Shown piece after piece: positions 23,440-33,507 of a stretch of 64,000 nucleotides of DNA; the stretch's first letter is position 1; the number at the start of each line of letters is the position of its first letter. The DNA lies in the NCBI RefSeq assembly GCF_019279795.1, contig NC_056725.1, forward strand, positions 1,754,428,030 through 1,754,492,029, written 5' to 3'. Made by a program: the position numbers and the translations under genes. This stretch comes from Protopterus annectens (lineage: Eukaryota; Chordata; Ceratodontiformes; Protopteridae). Under the pieces are notes generated by a model, which saw only the letters and a list, made by a program, of their open reading frames with translations, did no database searches and was not told the origin of the DNA.

Positions 23440-24172
23440 GTGGTGATTGCCCCTGGCCAAATAAGAAAGAAGGGGGAACCAATGATGTCAGGGCAAAATG
23501 GAGTCACTATGATTTTGGAAGAGTCCTACCTGATCTTGAGCAAGACTCTCGAAAGCAGAGGAAGGGGAGGGAAGACATACAGAAACATACCCTTCCAAGA
23601 AAAAGACAGGGCCGTCCACATTCCAGCCCAGATTACTTGGGACTCGAACAGAATAGAGAAGGTTGTCTTTTCAGAGGGCAGGCAAAAAGATCTACCGGAG
23701 GATTATCCCACCGATAGACATTATCCAGGAAAACATCTCTGTGAAGCAAACATTCGTGAGCTGGTGTGCTGGACCTGCTTAAAGAGTCTGCCACTAGATT
23801 GTGCTCTGAGGGAATGTAAACAGCCTGAAGAGTCACTTGATACTTGACAGCTTGACCCCAGACCTGAAGAGCCAACCTGCAAACAATGCTTGTTTGCTGA
23901 CATACCACATCACTGTGGTATTGTCTGTGAAAATGTTGAGGGGCCTGGGATAAAAGAGCATATGAAAAGCCTGAAAAGCTAGAATCAGAGCCCTCATCTC
24001 CTTGAAATTGATGAGGTCCAACCTCTGATGAATAGGCCAGAGACTCTGAATCTTGAGACAGCTGTAGAAAGCTCCCCACTATCTGTCTAAGGCATCTGTA
24101 AAGAGCTCTTGAGTCAGGAATGGAGACTGGAAAGGAAGCCCCAGGTTGAAAGAAAGTTGATGAATTTACCAT
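23440..24172 (-). pseudogene. RNase H and downstream region, C
   Basis: Minus-strand reading holds the RNase H segment with FTDNTTVMWYVSKQ (24021-23833 frame) and HNLVADSLSR (23633-24172 frame), which match KTDNTTVMWYI and LADELSR of the B copies. These contain two of the expected acidic residues. They are followed by VDLFACP (the PDIDLFASP counterpart). The segments sit in two frames, so at least one frameshift splits them. The methyltransferase-like position continues toward 23440. Confidence 0.75.
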
Positions 24173-24179
24173 TGAAGAT

Positions 24180-24845
24180 CAAGCTTGAGACAGGGAAGGA
24201 AAGGTATTACGAAGTCCAGGGAGTGGTAATGTTGAAGCCACACTGACTTGAGTTACCACTGAAACTTTCTCATATGGAGCCTGGCCAATGACAGCATGGG
24301 AATACTGGAAGCCATAAATTCTAGGACCTTCAGAAAGTCACTGTCCATGACTAAATCCAGAGAAAAAGTAAATCAGACAAAAGGCCCTTGGGAGCAAGCA
24401 TAGATGCCATCTTGCAGATGGTCTGGATCCTGCAGCAAAAGAAAACATAATCCTGAGAAAGAATCAAGATGATTTTTGAAAGTTTATGGTGAACCCCAGA
24501 CTCTGCAGCAGGGAAACAGTAAACTGGAGATCCTGAAGCTGACCCCTGAGGGGCGAGGCCTAAATAGGCAGATTGTCCAGATAAGGAAAGATCTAAACCT
24601 CTCTCAACCTGCAAAAAAGCAATGACAACAGTGAGGCATTTGCTTAATACCCTCGGTGCAGTAGAAAGGCCAAAGGGTAAAGCAAAGAAATGAAAATGCA
24701 AGGAAGAAACAAACGCAAACATTTCCTGAAAAGGGGATAGATGGGGGATATGAAGGTCGGCATCCTTGAGGTCGAGAGAGACTAGAAAAGCCTTTGGAAG
24801 AAGAATAGGAAATAAAGTGTGAAGAGAAAACGTCATAAAGGAAGG
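24180..24845 (-). pseudogene. DIRS reverse transcriptase C, main part
   Basis: It carries TFSLHTLFPIL, then SLDLKDADLHIPHL with the first catalytic Asp (DLKD), LPFGLSTAPRVLSKC, and the segment around 24580-24560 where the YLDD box should be. There the reading is LSGQSAYLGL in this frame, so the catalytic Asp pair is lost to a frame change or substitution. The domain is cut at 24845 by the L1-like insertion; its N-terminal residues lie beyond 36470. The element relates to the B copies more than to A, judging by STAPRVF/L-KC. Confidence 0.75.
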
Positions 24846-24995
24846 GACCTCGGACTTCCAAGATGGCTGTACATTGAGTAACAGTTTAATTCTAGCTCTC
24901 CCATTGTGAAAAAAGAAACTCGGCAGAGAAGACCAGTGGACTTTTGTATTTCTGGGTAAATTTCACTAAGTGGCTAGTAACTGCACTGGCTGGAT

Positions 24996-25690
24996 GTCAG
25001 GTAAAAAGAAATACAGAGGACCTGATGGAAAATCATCTACAAAAGGTGAGGAAAAAATACCGACTGGGAAAAGTACTGCAGCTGTTCAGCAAAAAGCAGT
25101 GTAGGCTCCATACATGACGTCCAGTAACCTAGAGGAAAGTATAAGACAACTCCAGACAGACACGAGTAAAATAAATGAAACACTGATGGAGTATATCAAC
25201 TCCAACAATAAAAAGCTGAAAAAATGGATGAAGATTTAAACAGATATTCAGACAAGCTGATAAAACTGCAAAAATCAGAGGTCAAAATGAAGAAAAGGCT
25301 GGCTAAATATGAGACTGCTCAAGAAGAGAGGTTTCAAAAATAATAGAATTAGAGGTCATAGCACATACGGAAACCTGAGATTTTCAGCTGTACCAAAAAA
25401 TCTGGAAGGAACAAACTGTATTAATTTTATGAAAGCACAAATAAGCAAGTGGATTGGTATTCCACAGCAGGAATTGTTAATTGAAAGGGGCACATTGTGT
25501 GTATGCTCCAAACCTAGACCTTTATTAGTACACATGCAATCCTACAAGCAGAAGCAGTTCATTCTGACAAAACCGTGGCAGAGGGCCAAAGTACTAAAAG
25601 TGGGAGACAGCACAGTGTTTGTGGAGAAGAATTACTCATTTTATACTTGCCAGAAGAGGAGTAAATTTATACCACTAATCAGGAAATGAC
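24996..25690 (+). pseudogene. L1 ORF1 (RNA-binding protein) pseudogene
   Basis: It starts with MSGKKK and a Lys-rich N-terminus, hits an in-frame TAG near 25097, then continues as a Leu/Gln/Lys stretch with coiled-coil character (about 25120-25300). The longest open part (25309-25689) has GNLRFSAVPKNLEG, like the L1 RRM core, and a C-terminal domain with RGTLCVCSKPRPLLVHM followed by a Tyr/Lys-rich helix. That order (coiled coil, RRM, CTD) is the L1 ORF1p layout, a trimeric nucleic-acid chaperone that binds element RNA. The stop and frame changes make it a pseudogene. Confidence 0.75.
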
Positions 25691-27160
25691 GAGAAGCAGG
25701 CATGAGATTCAAACTGTTGTACCCAGCTTATCCTCAAAATATTCTTCCCTGGAGGGACAAAATCATATTTTGAAGAACTACATGCAAAGTAGGAAATACA
25801 AAAGTTTGTCCAATGAAAAGTGAGCTGTGAAACAGAAGGCGCTTCTGCTTCTTGTTCTTATGGCAATAAAGAACACTGACAGACTGTGCCAGTGAAACCC
25901 TTTCCAATATTTCAAAGGAAAATGCTGGAGAGAAGGAAGGGAGCATGAGAGTTGACTACAAGAAACAAGAGTATGTACGTTAGAAATGAAGCAGAGACAG
26001 GATATGGGAGATGGAGATGAACAGGAATTAAACCAGTAACTTGGAAATTGACAAATATGGGATTACAGAGCAATATTTACATTTGTGAAATATGACAATA
26101 TGACAAGAAAATCAAAATATTTGACTTTTTTTGGACTTAAATGGACTTGTGGGGGACTTCATGTCAATGTTCACAAAAATACGGGAGGGGAGGAGGAGGG
26201 AGAAAGTTAACTAAGAGTAAGAAAATTTTTTCTTAATAGTACTATTTTTTTTGTTTTCAGTTTTTTTGTGCATGCTATAAAGTAAAGTGTTCTCAGTTGT
26301 TTTTAAATGTGATGGGGATATTACTGTAAATAGGTGCTCCGTTTTTTTTCTTTCCTTCTTTTTCCCTTCTCTCTCTCTCCTTGCTCAGTTTTAAGAAATG
26401 TAGGCATTGCAATATAAAGTCTGGCTAAAAAAGAGCATGACAAAAGAAAAATGAATGTGCTTTTTCTCATTCTTGCATTGGGGAATGGACTGGATTAAGA
26501 CCCTTAGTTTGATCTAGTAACATGTTTTAAGAGAAAGCAAGTAAATGAAAAAGAATACTGAATATTATAAGTCTTTTTTTCTAGAAAATAAATGTATGTT
26601 TAGTAGCAATTCTGTATCTGGTCCTCATGTCTCCATGAACACAATCTGATAGAGAAATTGGCTAGAAAAAAACAGAAATTGGCTAGGAGATGATGTTCTC
26701 TGAAAGCATTCACATGTTTTCCTAGCTGGGAGGGCTATCCAGATAAGACAAAATCAGACAGCACTTAGAAGCACAGGCTGCAACATGCGGCTTAGCATGG
26801 ATAACCTTTCTTTTAGATTAACTCAAGTCTGTCAGTAGGGCTGTCAGTTTGGGACACTTGCTCCTATTAGGATAGTAAAACTTCAGTATCTGAATATGTA
26901 CATAGTTTTGTGTGTTAGTATTAAAATAATAGATTGTAGAGGGGTATTGGAGTGTGTGTTTGTTTTTGTTTCAGGGCTTTCAATAAAACAAAATGTTTTG
27001 TAAGATGTGCTATATGATCAAATGGATATGACAAGAGACAAATGTATAAAAGTTCAACATGCCAAGCAGTGCATGCATGCAACACAAAAGCTGGAACTAG
27101 ACACTTAACAAAAAAGCTGTTAAACATAAATGGTGAAAATAATAACTTTTTAATACAATG
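25691..27160 (+). other. L1 region between ORF1 and ORF2 endonuclease
   Basis: 1.5 kb with no clear ORF. It is longer than the usual short ORF1-ORF2 spacer, so a further unrecognised insertion or a decayed ORF1 tail may be present. It holds pyrimidine-rich (26340-26390) and T-rich (26230-26270) runs. Confidence 0.4.
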
Positions 27161-28023
27161 AGGCTTTCTTTAATGTCTTTAAATGTCAATGGTCTCACAG
27201 ATAAATACAAAAAACAAAGTAGTACTAGAGTAGGAAAAGAGGGGTACTTATATTAATTGCAAGAGGAGCACCAATAGTGAGAGAAGAGGATAAAAAAGAT
27301 AATGGCAGATCTGCAGTACGAAGGGGTTACTGGCAAAGCAAGAGGATTACACTGGCATGTATTTTATATTCCTCATAAAACTGCTGCAATGGAGCCTAAG
27401 AAAATTCTGGGAGAAATAATCAGCTTTCAGCAAGGAAAGTTACTTGTAGGTGGGGACTGGAATTTGACTTGCAGCAGTGAAGATGTGTCTGGGGAGCCCA
27501 GAAAGAAAAATATAACAAACGAGGGTAGACTTTTGAAGAAATTGATGAAAATAGTTGCATTAGAAGATGTGAATTCAGTAGTAGGAGTATGGAGTAAATT
27601 TACATATTATTCCCCAAAATACAAAATCTGGGCTAGGCTAGACAGAATTTACATTTCACAGGAACATGAGCATTTAATTGAAGGTCTTGATAAGCACCAA
27701 ACAACTATTTCAAATTACGCTCCAATAACTAAAATAAAAATACAGGGTAATGAAATAAAAATGAGACATTGGCACTTTCCCACATATCTGTTGAAAAGAG
27801 GAATGTAAGGAATGGATAGTGGAAATTATTCAGGAGCTATAAGAGAAGATAGAAATTTCTTCTAAAATATATCTAGGGAGTGGGATAATTAATGTGTAGT
27901 TTAAAAATAGAGTGGAAATAAAAGAAAGGGAGATGTGGTTAAGAAGTAACAAGAATTATTTACAGGGACTGACAAAAGTATTGCAAAATAAGGGGAATCC
28001 CACAGAACAACAAGAGGGGCAAG
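27160..28023 (+). pseudogene. L1 ORF2 endonuclease domain, inactive
   Basis: The APE-type endonuclease makes the target nick for LINE integration. It begins MRLSLMSLNVNGL (the Asn-containing motif I) at 27160. Stops near 27275 separate this from the 168-codon frame 27302-27805, which has GGDWNL (catalytic Asp/Asn motif), ARLDRIYIS (the SRID motif) and a C-terminal SNYAPI where active enzymes have SDHAPI. The catalytic Asp and His are thus replaced by Asn and Tyr. The reading continues to the B1 insertion at 28023. Confidence 0.8.
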
Positions 28024-28033
28024 GTACAGTTGT

Positions 28034-28067
28034 GTACACTTGCCATAAATGTACACTTGCCATAAAT
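28034..28067. repeat. 17-bp tandem duplication in B1 outer end
   Basis: GTACACTTGCCATAAAT occurs twice head to tail (28034-28050, 28051-28067). The other B copies have it once, so it arose in B1. Confidence 0.95.
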
Positions 28068-28085
28068 GTAGATGTTCGAGTGTAT

Positions 28086-28232
28086 TCACTGTTGCAGTCA
28101 TCACTTTTGGGTTATCTGCTTGCAGTAGCCCTCTGTTGGCCTGATTAACAAAGTCTTGGGTCCTGCATCGGTTGCTGTCACTTCTTCCATGATGTCAGGT
28201 CATCAGGGGTATAAAACGCCATTACACTTGCC
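28086..28232. repeat. B1 3' inverted terminal repeat
   Basis: Inverted match to 33327-33493, from TCACTGTTGCAGTCATCAC through GGTTATCTGCTTGCAG and GATTAACAAAGTCTTGGGTC to GGGGTATAAAAC. The TATAAA faces away from the coding body on the plus strand. Confidence 0.9.
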
Positions 28233-28394
28233 CCAGATGTCAGGTGCCCCCATAATGGGAAGCAATTAAATCTATAAATATACAAGGTTATACCGCCAAC
28301 AAAAAGGCAAATACACCCAAAAAGCTTTTGAAGATAGCAAAGGAAAGTAGAGGTATACCCAAAATAAGAAGGGGGCTGGACGGAGGATAACCAG

Positions 28395-28494
28395 GACTGC
28401 AACAGTGAATACACTCGAACATCTACATTGATGGTAAGTGTACACAACTGTACTATGTTCTTCGTGTTTCACTGTTGCAGTCATCACTTTTGGG
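28395..28494. repeat. B1 internal complementary region (ICR)
   Basis: 28395-28450 is complementary to the left outer end (28024-28100), and 28450-28494 is complementary to the right outer end (33473-33507). The halves meet at ACTGTACTATGTTC, the complement of the two ends joined. Confidence 0.9.
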
Positions 28495-28527
28495 TAGATT
28501 CCCAAAGCTAAGGATGGCAAGAGGAAT

Positions 28528-29442
28528 TTAAATGAAATTAGGATCAGCTAAAAGGCCCTGCAAGACTGAAGTGGCAAAGACAGCTCTGGATTTAGAGAAA
28601 ATTGGCAGATGGTAAAGCTTGGTGAAAGTATGTACAGAACTCCAGGTAGCAGCTTCAAGGATGCCCCTGGTAGGGATGCCTCTGAGAAAGGTTATAGAGG
28701 TAGATGCAGCCCTGTTAGAGTGGGGTCTGATCCTCTGTGGGATAGGTTTTCCATGGTATTTGTAGCAGAAATGAATGCAATGGCCTATCCATTTGGAAAT
28801 GGTTTGCTTTGAAATAGCCTTCCCTTCTGCCCCTGCAGCAAATGCCACCAGCAGTTGATTAGATTTCCTTTGAGGTTTAGTTCTGTCCAAGTAGAATCTG
28901 AGTTGTCTGTGCACATCTAAAGAGTGCAGAATCCGTTCCCCTTTGTCCTGTGGATTAGGAAAGAAGGTTGGCAAATGTATGGACTGATTAAGGGCCACAC
29001 TGGATACCACCTTGGGGATGAAGGAGGGATTGGTCCTGAGGGACACCCTGTCCACATGAAAGATGATGAAAGGCTCCACTGCCATGAGGGACTGTAATTC
29101 AGATACCCTTCTTGCTGAAGTGATTGCTAAAAGGAAAGATGTTTTCCAAGAAAGGAATTTTAAGTCCGTAGTGGCAGCTGGCTCGAAAGGTGAAAGAGTG
29201 AGCTTTTCCAATACAAAGTTGAGGTCCCAGGCTGGAGTTGGAGCTCTCCTGGGTGGTCGTAGATTTTTGGCCCCTCTGAGGAACTGCTTAAGCAGTGGAT
29301 GAGAGAAGAGGGGTGGTTCTGTGTTATAATGAGCTGAGATGGCTGAGGTGTGAATTTTGATAGAGAAGAAAGACAGACCCTTATGAAGCATCTCAGTTAA
29401 GTATTGTAAAATCTGAGGTAAATTGTGCACTGCTGTGCTCAT
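28528..29442 (-). CDS. DIRS tyrosine recombinase, B1 (catalytic residues intact)
   Basis: A 304-codon open frame with every recognisable catalytic position: box I arginine in TSARRVSEL (R111/R112), HSNR at 241-244, W267 and Y277. The Arg-to-Trp (23) and Trp-to-Tyr (10) spacings nearly equal those of Cre. The frame includes most of the core-binding domain (residues ~5-60) and the whole catalytic domain. The start Met is internal, because the N-terminal segment (ESYAEKWKIFYAWNQ) reads upstream to about 29510 before a frame change. The protein would recombine the circular DNA copy with a target. It is the best preserved recombinase in the window, but the element as a whole is broken. Confidence 0.9.
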   Translation of the reverse strand: MSTAVHNLPQILQYLTEMLHKGLSFFSIKIHTSAISAHYNTEPPLFSHPLLKQFLRGAKNLRPPRRAPTPAWDLNFVLEKLTLSPFEPAATTDLKFLSWKTSFLLAITSARRVSELQSLMAVEPFIIFHVDRVSLRTNPSFIPKVVSSVALNQSIHLPTFFPNPQDKGERILHSLDVHRQLRFYLDRTKPQRKSNQLLVAFAAGAEGKAISKQTISKWIGHCIHFCYKYHGKPIPQRIRPHSNRAASTSITFLRGIPTRGILEAATWSSVHTFTKLYHLPIFSKSRAVFATSVLQGLLADPNFI

Positions 29443-29592
29443 CCCTTGAGACTGGTTCCAGGCATAGAATATTTTCCATTTTTCAGCATAAGACTCTAAT
29501 ACTAGGCCTCCCTTGCCTCTAAAATGATATCCATCACCTGTTTACTGAGGGATGGTAAAGGAGAAATTATGTAATTAGCCAGGCTGCTAGAT

Positions 29593-30225
29593 TCAGTGTT
29601 TGACTGTTAAGGGCGCAGAATTTGGTTCTCCTGCTGAGACAACAGAGTAGGAGTTGGAGGCAGGTGCCATGGGGTCAACAGTGACACACTGCGCAAGAGG
29701 GGATACCAGTGTTGGCATGGCCAGTCTGGTGTAATCAGAAACATCCTTGGTTTGTCCTGTTTTGATCTTTAGTAGTACTTTGGAGAGCAGAGGCAGAGGG
29801 AAAGGCATAAACTGATAGTTTTTTTTCCAGCTGAAGGACAGAGCATCCACTTTCCAAGCTTGTTTGTGGGGAGTCCTTGTGCAAAATTTGTCCAACTGAT
29901 AGTTTTAGGGGGAGGTAAACAGGTCTATATCTGGGCTCCCCCATTTGCTTGTCAACGTGTTGAAAATCCTTGGTTCCAGTTTCCACTTGTGTGGGTCCAT
30001 GGGGTTTCTGCTTAGTTCGTCTGCCAGTGTATTTAGTTTTCCTGGCAGGAACTGAGCTTGTAGATGGTCTTGATAGCTCAGGGCTGTGTTCCAAAATGCC
30101 ATGGCTAGTCTGCAGAGGGGGTAAGAATGTGTACCCCCCTGCTTTTTTATGTACCACATAACAGTGGTGTTGTCAGTCTTTATCATTAACTGTCCTGGAA
30201 GAATGTGGTCCTTGAATGCTGTCAA
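29593..30225 (-). pseudogene. RNase H end and methyltransferase-like region, B1
   Basis: The frame 30225-29905 holds IKTDNTTVMWYIKKQGG and LADELSRNPM, the third and fourth acidic parts of the RNase H site, then WGSPDIDLFTSP. In an overlapping frame (29895-29593) DALSFSWKK, AMPTLVSPL and related segments continue the conserved block. DIRS elements are known to carry a Dam-like methyltransferase domain here. The shared D-x-DLF-x-SP and LIAP-x-W motifs of all copies support the position, not the activity. Frame changes at about 29905 break it. Confidence 0.75.
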
Positions 30226-31324
30226 TCTGTACAGCTAACATTTCTTTTTCATTGATATGCAGGTGCATTTGACCTGGGTTCCATTTGCTCTGATTGTAAT
30301 TCCCTTCCAGGTGGGCCCCCCATGCATAGTCTGATGCGTCTGTTGTTAAGGTTTGGGCGGCAGGGGGTTGTGTGAATGGTAGTCCACTGTTCTGGTGGCA
30401 GGCATCTACCCACCAAAGGAATTCTAGGTGTAAGCAAGGTATGACAGGAATCATTGCTTCTAGATCCTGTGAATGTTGACACCATAGGCGTTTGAGATAC
30501 CATTGCAGTTTCCTCATATGCAGCCTTGCATATGGAATTAGAGGAATGCAAGAGGCCATGAACCCCAAGGCTTGCAGAATTTGCCTTGCAGATAACTGGG
30601 TTTTTGTGGCCACTTGTTTGAAGTAGGTTGTCAAATGAATCCGTTTCTCTGGTGTGAGGAAAACCATCTGGGAAGTTGTATTCAAGCTTGCTCCCAGGAA
30701 TATAATTTGTTGACAGGGCAACAGGTGGGATTTCTTTTTGTTTATGGTGTACCCCAGACAAGTCAGTACCCTTTGAACAAAGGCCAGATGTTTCAAAAGT
30801 ATGTCCTGGCTTTCTGCCTGAATTAGACAATCGTCCAGGTATGGGTATATTTGAATATTTCTTTGCCTGCAGAATGCAATGACTGGAGGTAGGCACTTTG
30901 TGAATACCCTGGGTGCAGTAGATAAGCCAAAGGGCAGTGTAGAGAACTGAAAGTGCATGTAGCCTGCTTTAAATCGTAGGTATCTTCTGCAAATCTCCCC
31001 AATAGGGATGTGCAGGTATGCTTCTTTTAAGTCAACATAGGAAGCAGCTGTTGAAGAGTCAGCGTCTTGAATTATATTTAGAGTAGAAAGGTCCAGGATA
31101 GTGCGCCATGTATTGCCTTTTCTGGGTACCAGGAAAAGTCTCGAATAGAACCCTTGTCCCTTTCCTCTTCTAGTACCAAATGAATAGCCCCCATGCTTAA
31201 GAGAGAGAGTACTTGTTTTGGGGCCTTTGCCCACAGATTTGGGGGTAGATCTGGCCACCCGTTTGGGGTTGGTAAAGTGTGGAAGTGGAATCTGTATCCT
31301 TGGGACACTATATTTAAAGCCCAT
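30173..31324 (-). CDS. DIRS reverse transcriptase-RNase H, B1
   Basis: A 383-codon frame: GFYSRLFLVPRK (residues ~58-69), ILDLSTLN (~76-83), DLKEAY with the first catalytic Asp (D98), PFGLSTAPRVFTKC (131-144), YLDD at 162-165, GASLNTTSQM (~211-220), then RNase H start TDASDYAWGAH (D329) and INEKEMLAV (E361). Compared with B3, ~15 residues between LNI and DLKEAY (the VPKFKMLTLQ part) are missing or out of frame, which should damage the fingers. The last ~15 residues after AVQ diverge through a frameshift. It converts element RNA to DNA and degrades the RNA strand. Confidence 0.88.
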   Translation of the reverse strand: MGFKYSVPRIQIPLPHFTNPKRVARSTPKSVGKGPKTSTLSLKHGGYSFGTRRGKGQGFYSRLFLVPRKGNTWRTILDLSTLNIIQDADSSTAASYVDLKEAYLHIPIGEICRRYLRFKAGYMHFQFSTLPFGLSTAPRVFTKCLPPVIAFCRQRNIQIYPYLDDCLIQAESQDILLKHLAFVQRVLTCLGYTINKKKSHLLPCQQIIFLGASLNTTSQMVFLTPEKRIHLTTYFKQVATKTQLSARQILQALGFMASCIPLIPYARLHMRKLQWYLKRLWCQHSQDLEAMIPVIPCLHLEFLWWVDACHQNSGLPFTQPPAAQTLTTDASDYAWGAHLEGNYNQSKWNPGQMHLHINEKEMLAVQIDSIQGPHSSRTVNDKD

Positions 31325-33250
31325 TTGTCCTGGGTAATGAGTTGCCAGTTTTTGGCCTGCAGACCAATCTTTCTGCCTAAAGGAGTATTCAGTTGGAAAG
31401 TGCTTGCAAGTTTTAGAAGCAAGTCATTGAGACTGTTTTCCATAGGATGGAGTCTTACTACTCCCTGATTTGGAAGCGGAAACCCCCCACTGCTTAGTCT
31501 TGTGTGTCCATTGAGGCTGAAACCTGGGGTTTCTGCTATGTCTGGGTTTGGCTTGAGAAGACCTGGAAGGGGCTGGAAAGGACCAATTCTTAGAGGGCCA
31601 GTGCCTACTAAATCTAGGCGGCTGAACTTGTAAGAAATCTTTAACAGTTTGCATAGATTTAGGTTTATCTTCCATCCTTTTAAGAACTTCCTCAGCCTTT
31701 CTGCCAAACAGGTGATCCTGGTTTAAGGGAGCATCCAACAATTTAACTAACATGATCAGGTAAAGATTGCTCCTTGAGCCAAGCATGCCTTCTGAGCACA
31801 GACCCAGTAACAGCAGCCCTGCAAGAGGCCTCTAAAGAATCAAATCCACATTGCAAGTATGTTTTCCAACCTGTTCTGCAGAATGCATTAAATCCTGAAA
31901 TTCTTTATTTTCCACAGAGTCAGGAATCAACATAATTTTCTGTTTAAGATCCAATAACATGTTGTTGACACTAAACACATGAAACTGGCAGTTTAAAGCC
32001 CTAATGGCCAAGGTTGCAGAAGTGTAAACCTTCTTACCCCATCTATCCAGCGCCCTGGAGTCTATCAGAAGGGGTAGGAATTTTAGCAGTAGAAGCCTTA
32101 ATGCCCCTTGGGTCCTTGTGAAATAGTCTCCAGATCCGCAATAGGATTTTTAAAAAGGAACTTGTGAGAATCAGAAGCCCTGTAATATCAGTCAGGTTTT
32201 CTGGGAGTAGGAGGCAAAGAATCAGGGGCCAAACTAGATTCTGAGAAAGCATCATCAACAATGTCTAGTAGAGGAGGAATAGCTAAAGGCCTATGCTGAG
32301 GCAGGAGTAAGAAATCCTTAAGCCTCTTTTCTGAATCCCTTAGAGTATGTAAGGTTTCATCAACAGAAAAATACTCTGGAGGGGGAAGCAGAGGAAATAC
32401 AGTCCTCTGCATCAGAATCCTCATAAGTAGATAAGGGCAAATCCAGATTATGAGAAGAATCAGAAAAATCAGAATCCTGGTCAGATGAATCAAACAACTT
32501 CAAACCTAGGTCTCTTAGAAAGGGATGTCTGGCTTCCTCTGATTAGAGTTATAAGATCTTCAGCCATTCTTATTTGTTTTTTAGGCATAGAGGCCTGAGC
32601 ATGCAGCCTGGGCGTTGTTTTTTTAGGTATGGTTTTAGATTTAGGCCTAAAAGAATAAGGAGGCGTCGGTTTAATATGCAAGTCCGTAGGCCCGAAGACA
32701 CCCTCAGAAGCCAGTGCCTGCACAGCAGCTCCAGAACCATCCAAGGTAGAGACAAATGCAGGTTCCATAGTTGAAACATCTTGCGGCACACCGGACTCCG
32801 AATGGGTCTCATTAGAGGCCTGCGAATCAGAAGTAGTGGATATCAGGGGCTGCGAAAGTACCTCACTGAGTACTGGCGAACTGGTGACTGGCTTAGGAGA
32901 AGCGTCATTGGCAGTTTTGGACCTCGGCGGCCTGTCTCTGTCTTTATCCTTGCAATTTTTCAGAATCCCAGTAGACGGATGGCTAACCGACGACATTTCT
33001 GGATAATTAAACCGGGAACCGAAATATTTAGAGGCGAAAATATACAGACAACGGATAGTGCACTGAAGCACAAAACCAACAGCGAGGTACTTCGTGGTCA
33101 GGGCCTAGGCAAGAAATACAGTACGAATGAAAATCTTTATGAGGTATTTGCTTTCCGCAAGTAATGCAATTATTAACTTTTACTGACATTGGTAAGGAGC
33201 AAGAAAAAGTTTCCCCAACAGGATACTTAGCTTTTGTTGAAAACTTTGGT
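31078..33250 (-). pseudogene. DIRS gag-like region, B1
   Basis: The N-terminus around 33240-33100 keeps CITCGKQIPHKDFH in a frame that breaks before the next ORF. 33071-32490 gives a 193-codon Ser/Pro/Thr-rich frame ending in MAEDLITLIRGSQ. 32493-32043 is acidic. 31786-31424 gives the C-terminal KLLDAPLNQDHLFGRKAEE, MQTVKDFLQVQPPRFSR and a terminal KQSQ stop. The pol frame (31707-31078) overlaps this gag end by ~280 bases in the +1 frame. The Cys/His cluster is best read in B3. The product is presumed to bind RNA; function is inferred from position. Confidence 0.7.
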
Positions 33251-33326
33251 TCTGAAACTCTAAAATGAAAATTTCAGGAGTCTGCAGACTGGCACTTGCA
33301 AACTGCTTCTGCTTCGGGCACCACAC

Positions 33327-33507
33327 AGCAAGAAAGACTGATGTAATGGCATCGGCTGCATGTTTTATACCCCTGATGACCTGACATCATGGAAGAAGGG
33401 ACAGCAACCAACGCAGGACCCAAGACTTTGTTAATCAGGTCGACTGAGGAATACTGCAAGCAGATAACCCAAAAGTGATGACTGCAACAGTGAAACACGA
33501 AGAACAT
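33327..33507. repeat. B1 5' inverted terminal repeat
   Basis: 33327-33493 is the partner of 28086-28232, and the outer 14 bases end in GAACAT. A TATA-like box (GGGGTATAAAACA, minus strand, 33361-33373) faces into the element and is a likely promoter. Confidence 0.88.

Larger units (their letters stand above)
28024..33507 (-). mobile_element. DIRS-like YR retrotransposon, copy B1
   Basis: A 5.48-kb minus-strand element inside ORF2 of the L1-like LINE. The LINE frame can be followed across: ...QQEGQ before it and LQSAKQKIRDYLDNM after it. The left outer end is GTACAGTTGTGTACACTTG, the right end CACGAAGAACAT, followed by CTGCAG. It has ITRs at 28086-28232 and 33327-33493, and an ICR at 28395-28494. 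The order gag, RT, RNase H, methyltransferase-like region, recombinase is complete. There is no target-site duplication. About six bases seem to be missing at the left junction compared with B3. Confidence 0.9.
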
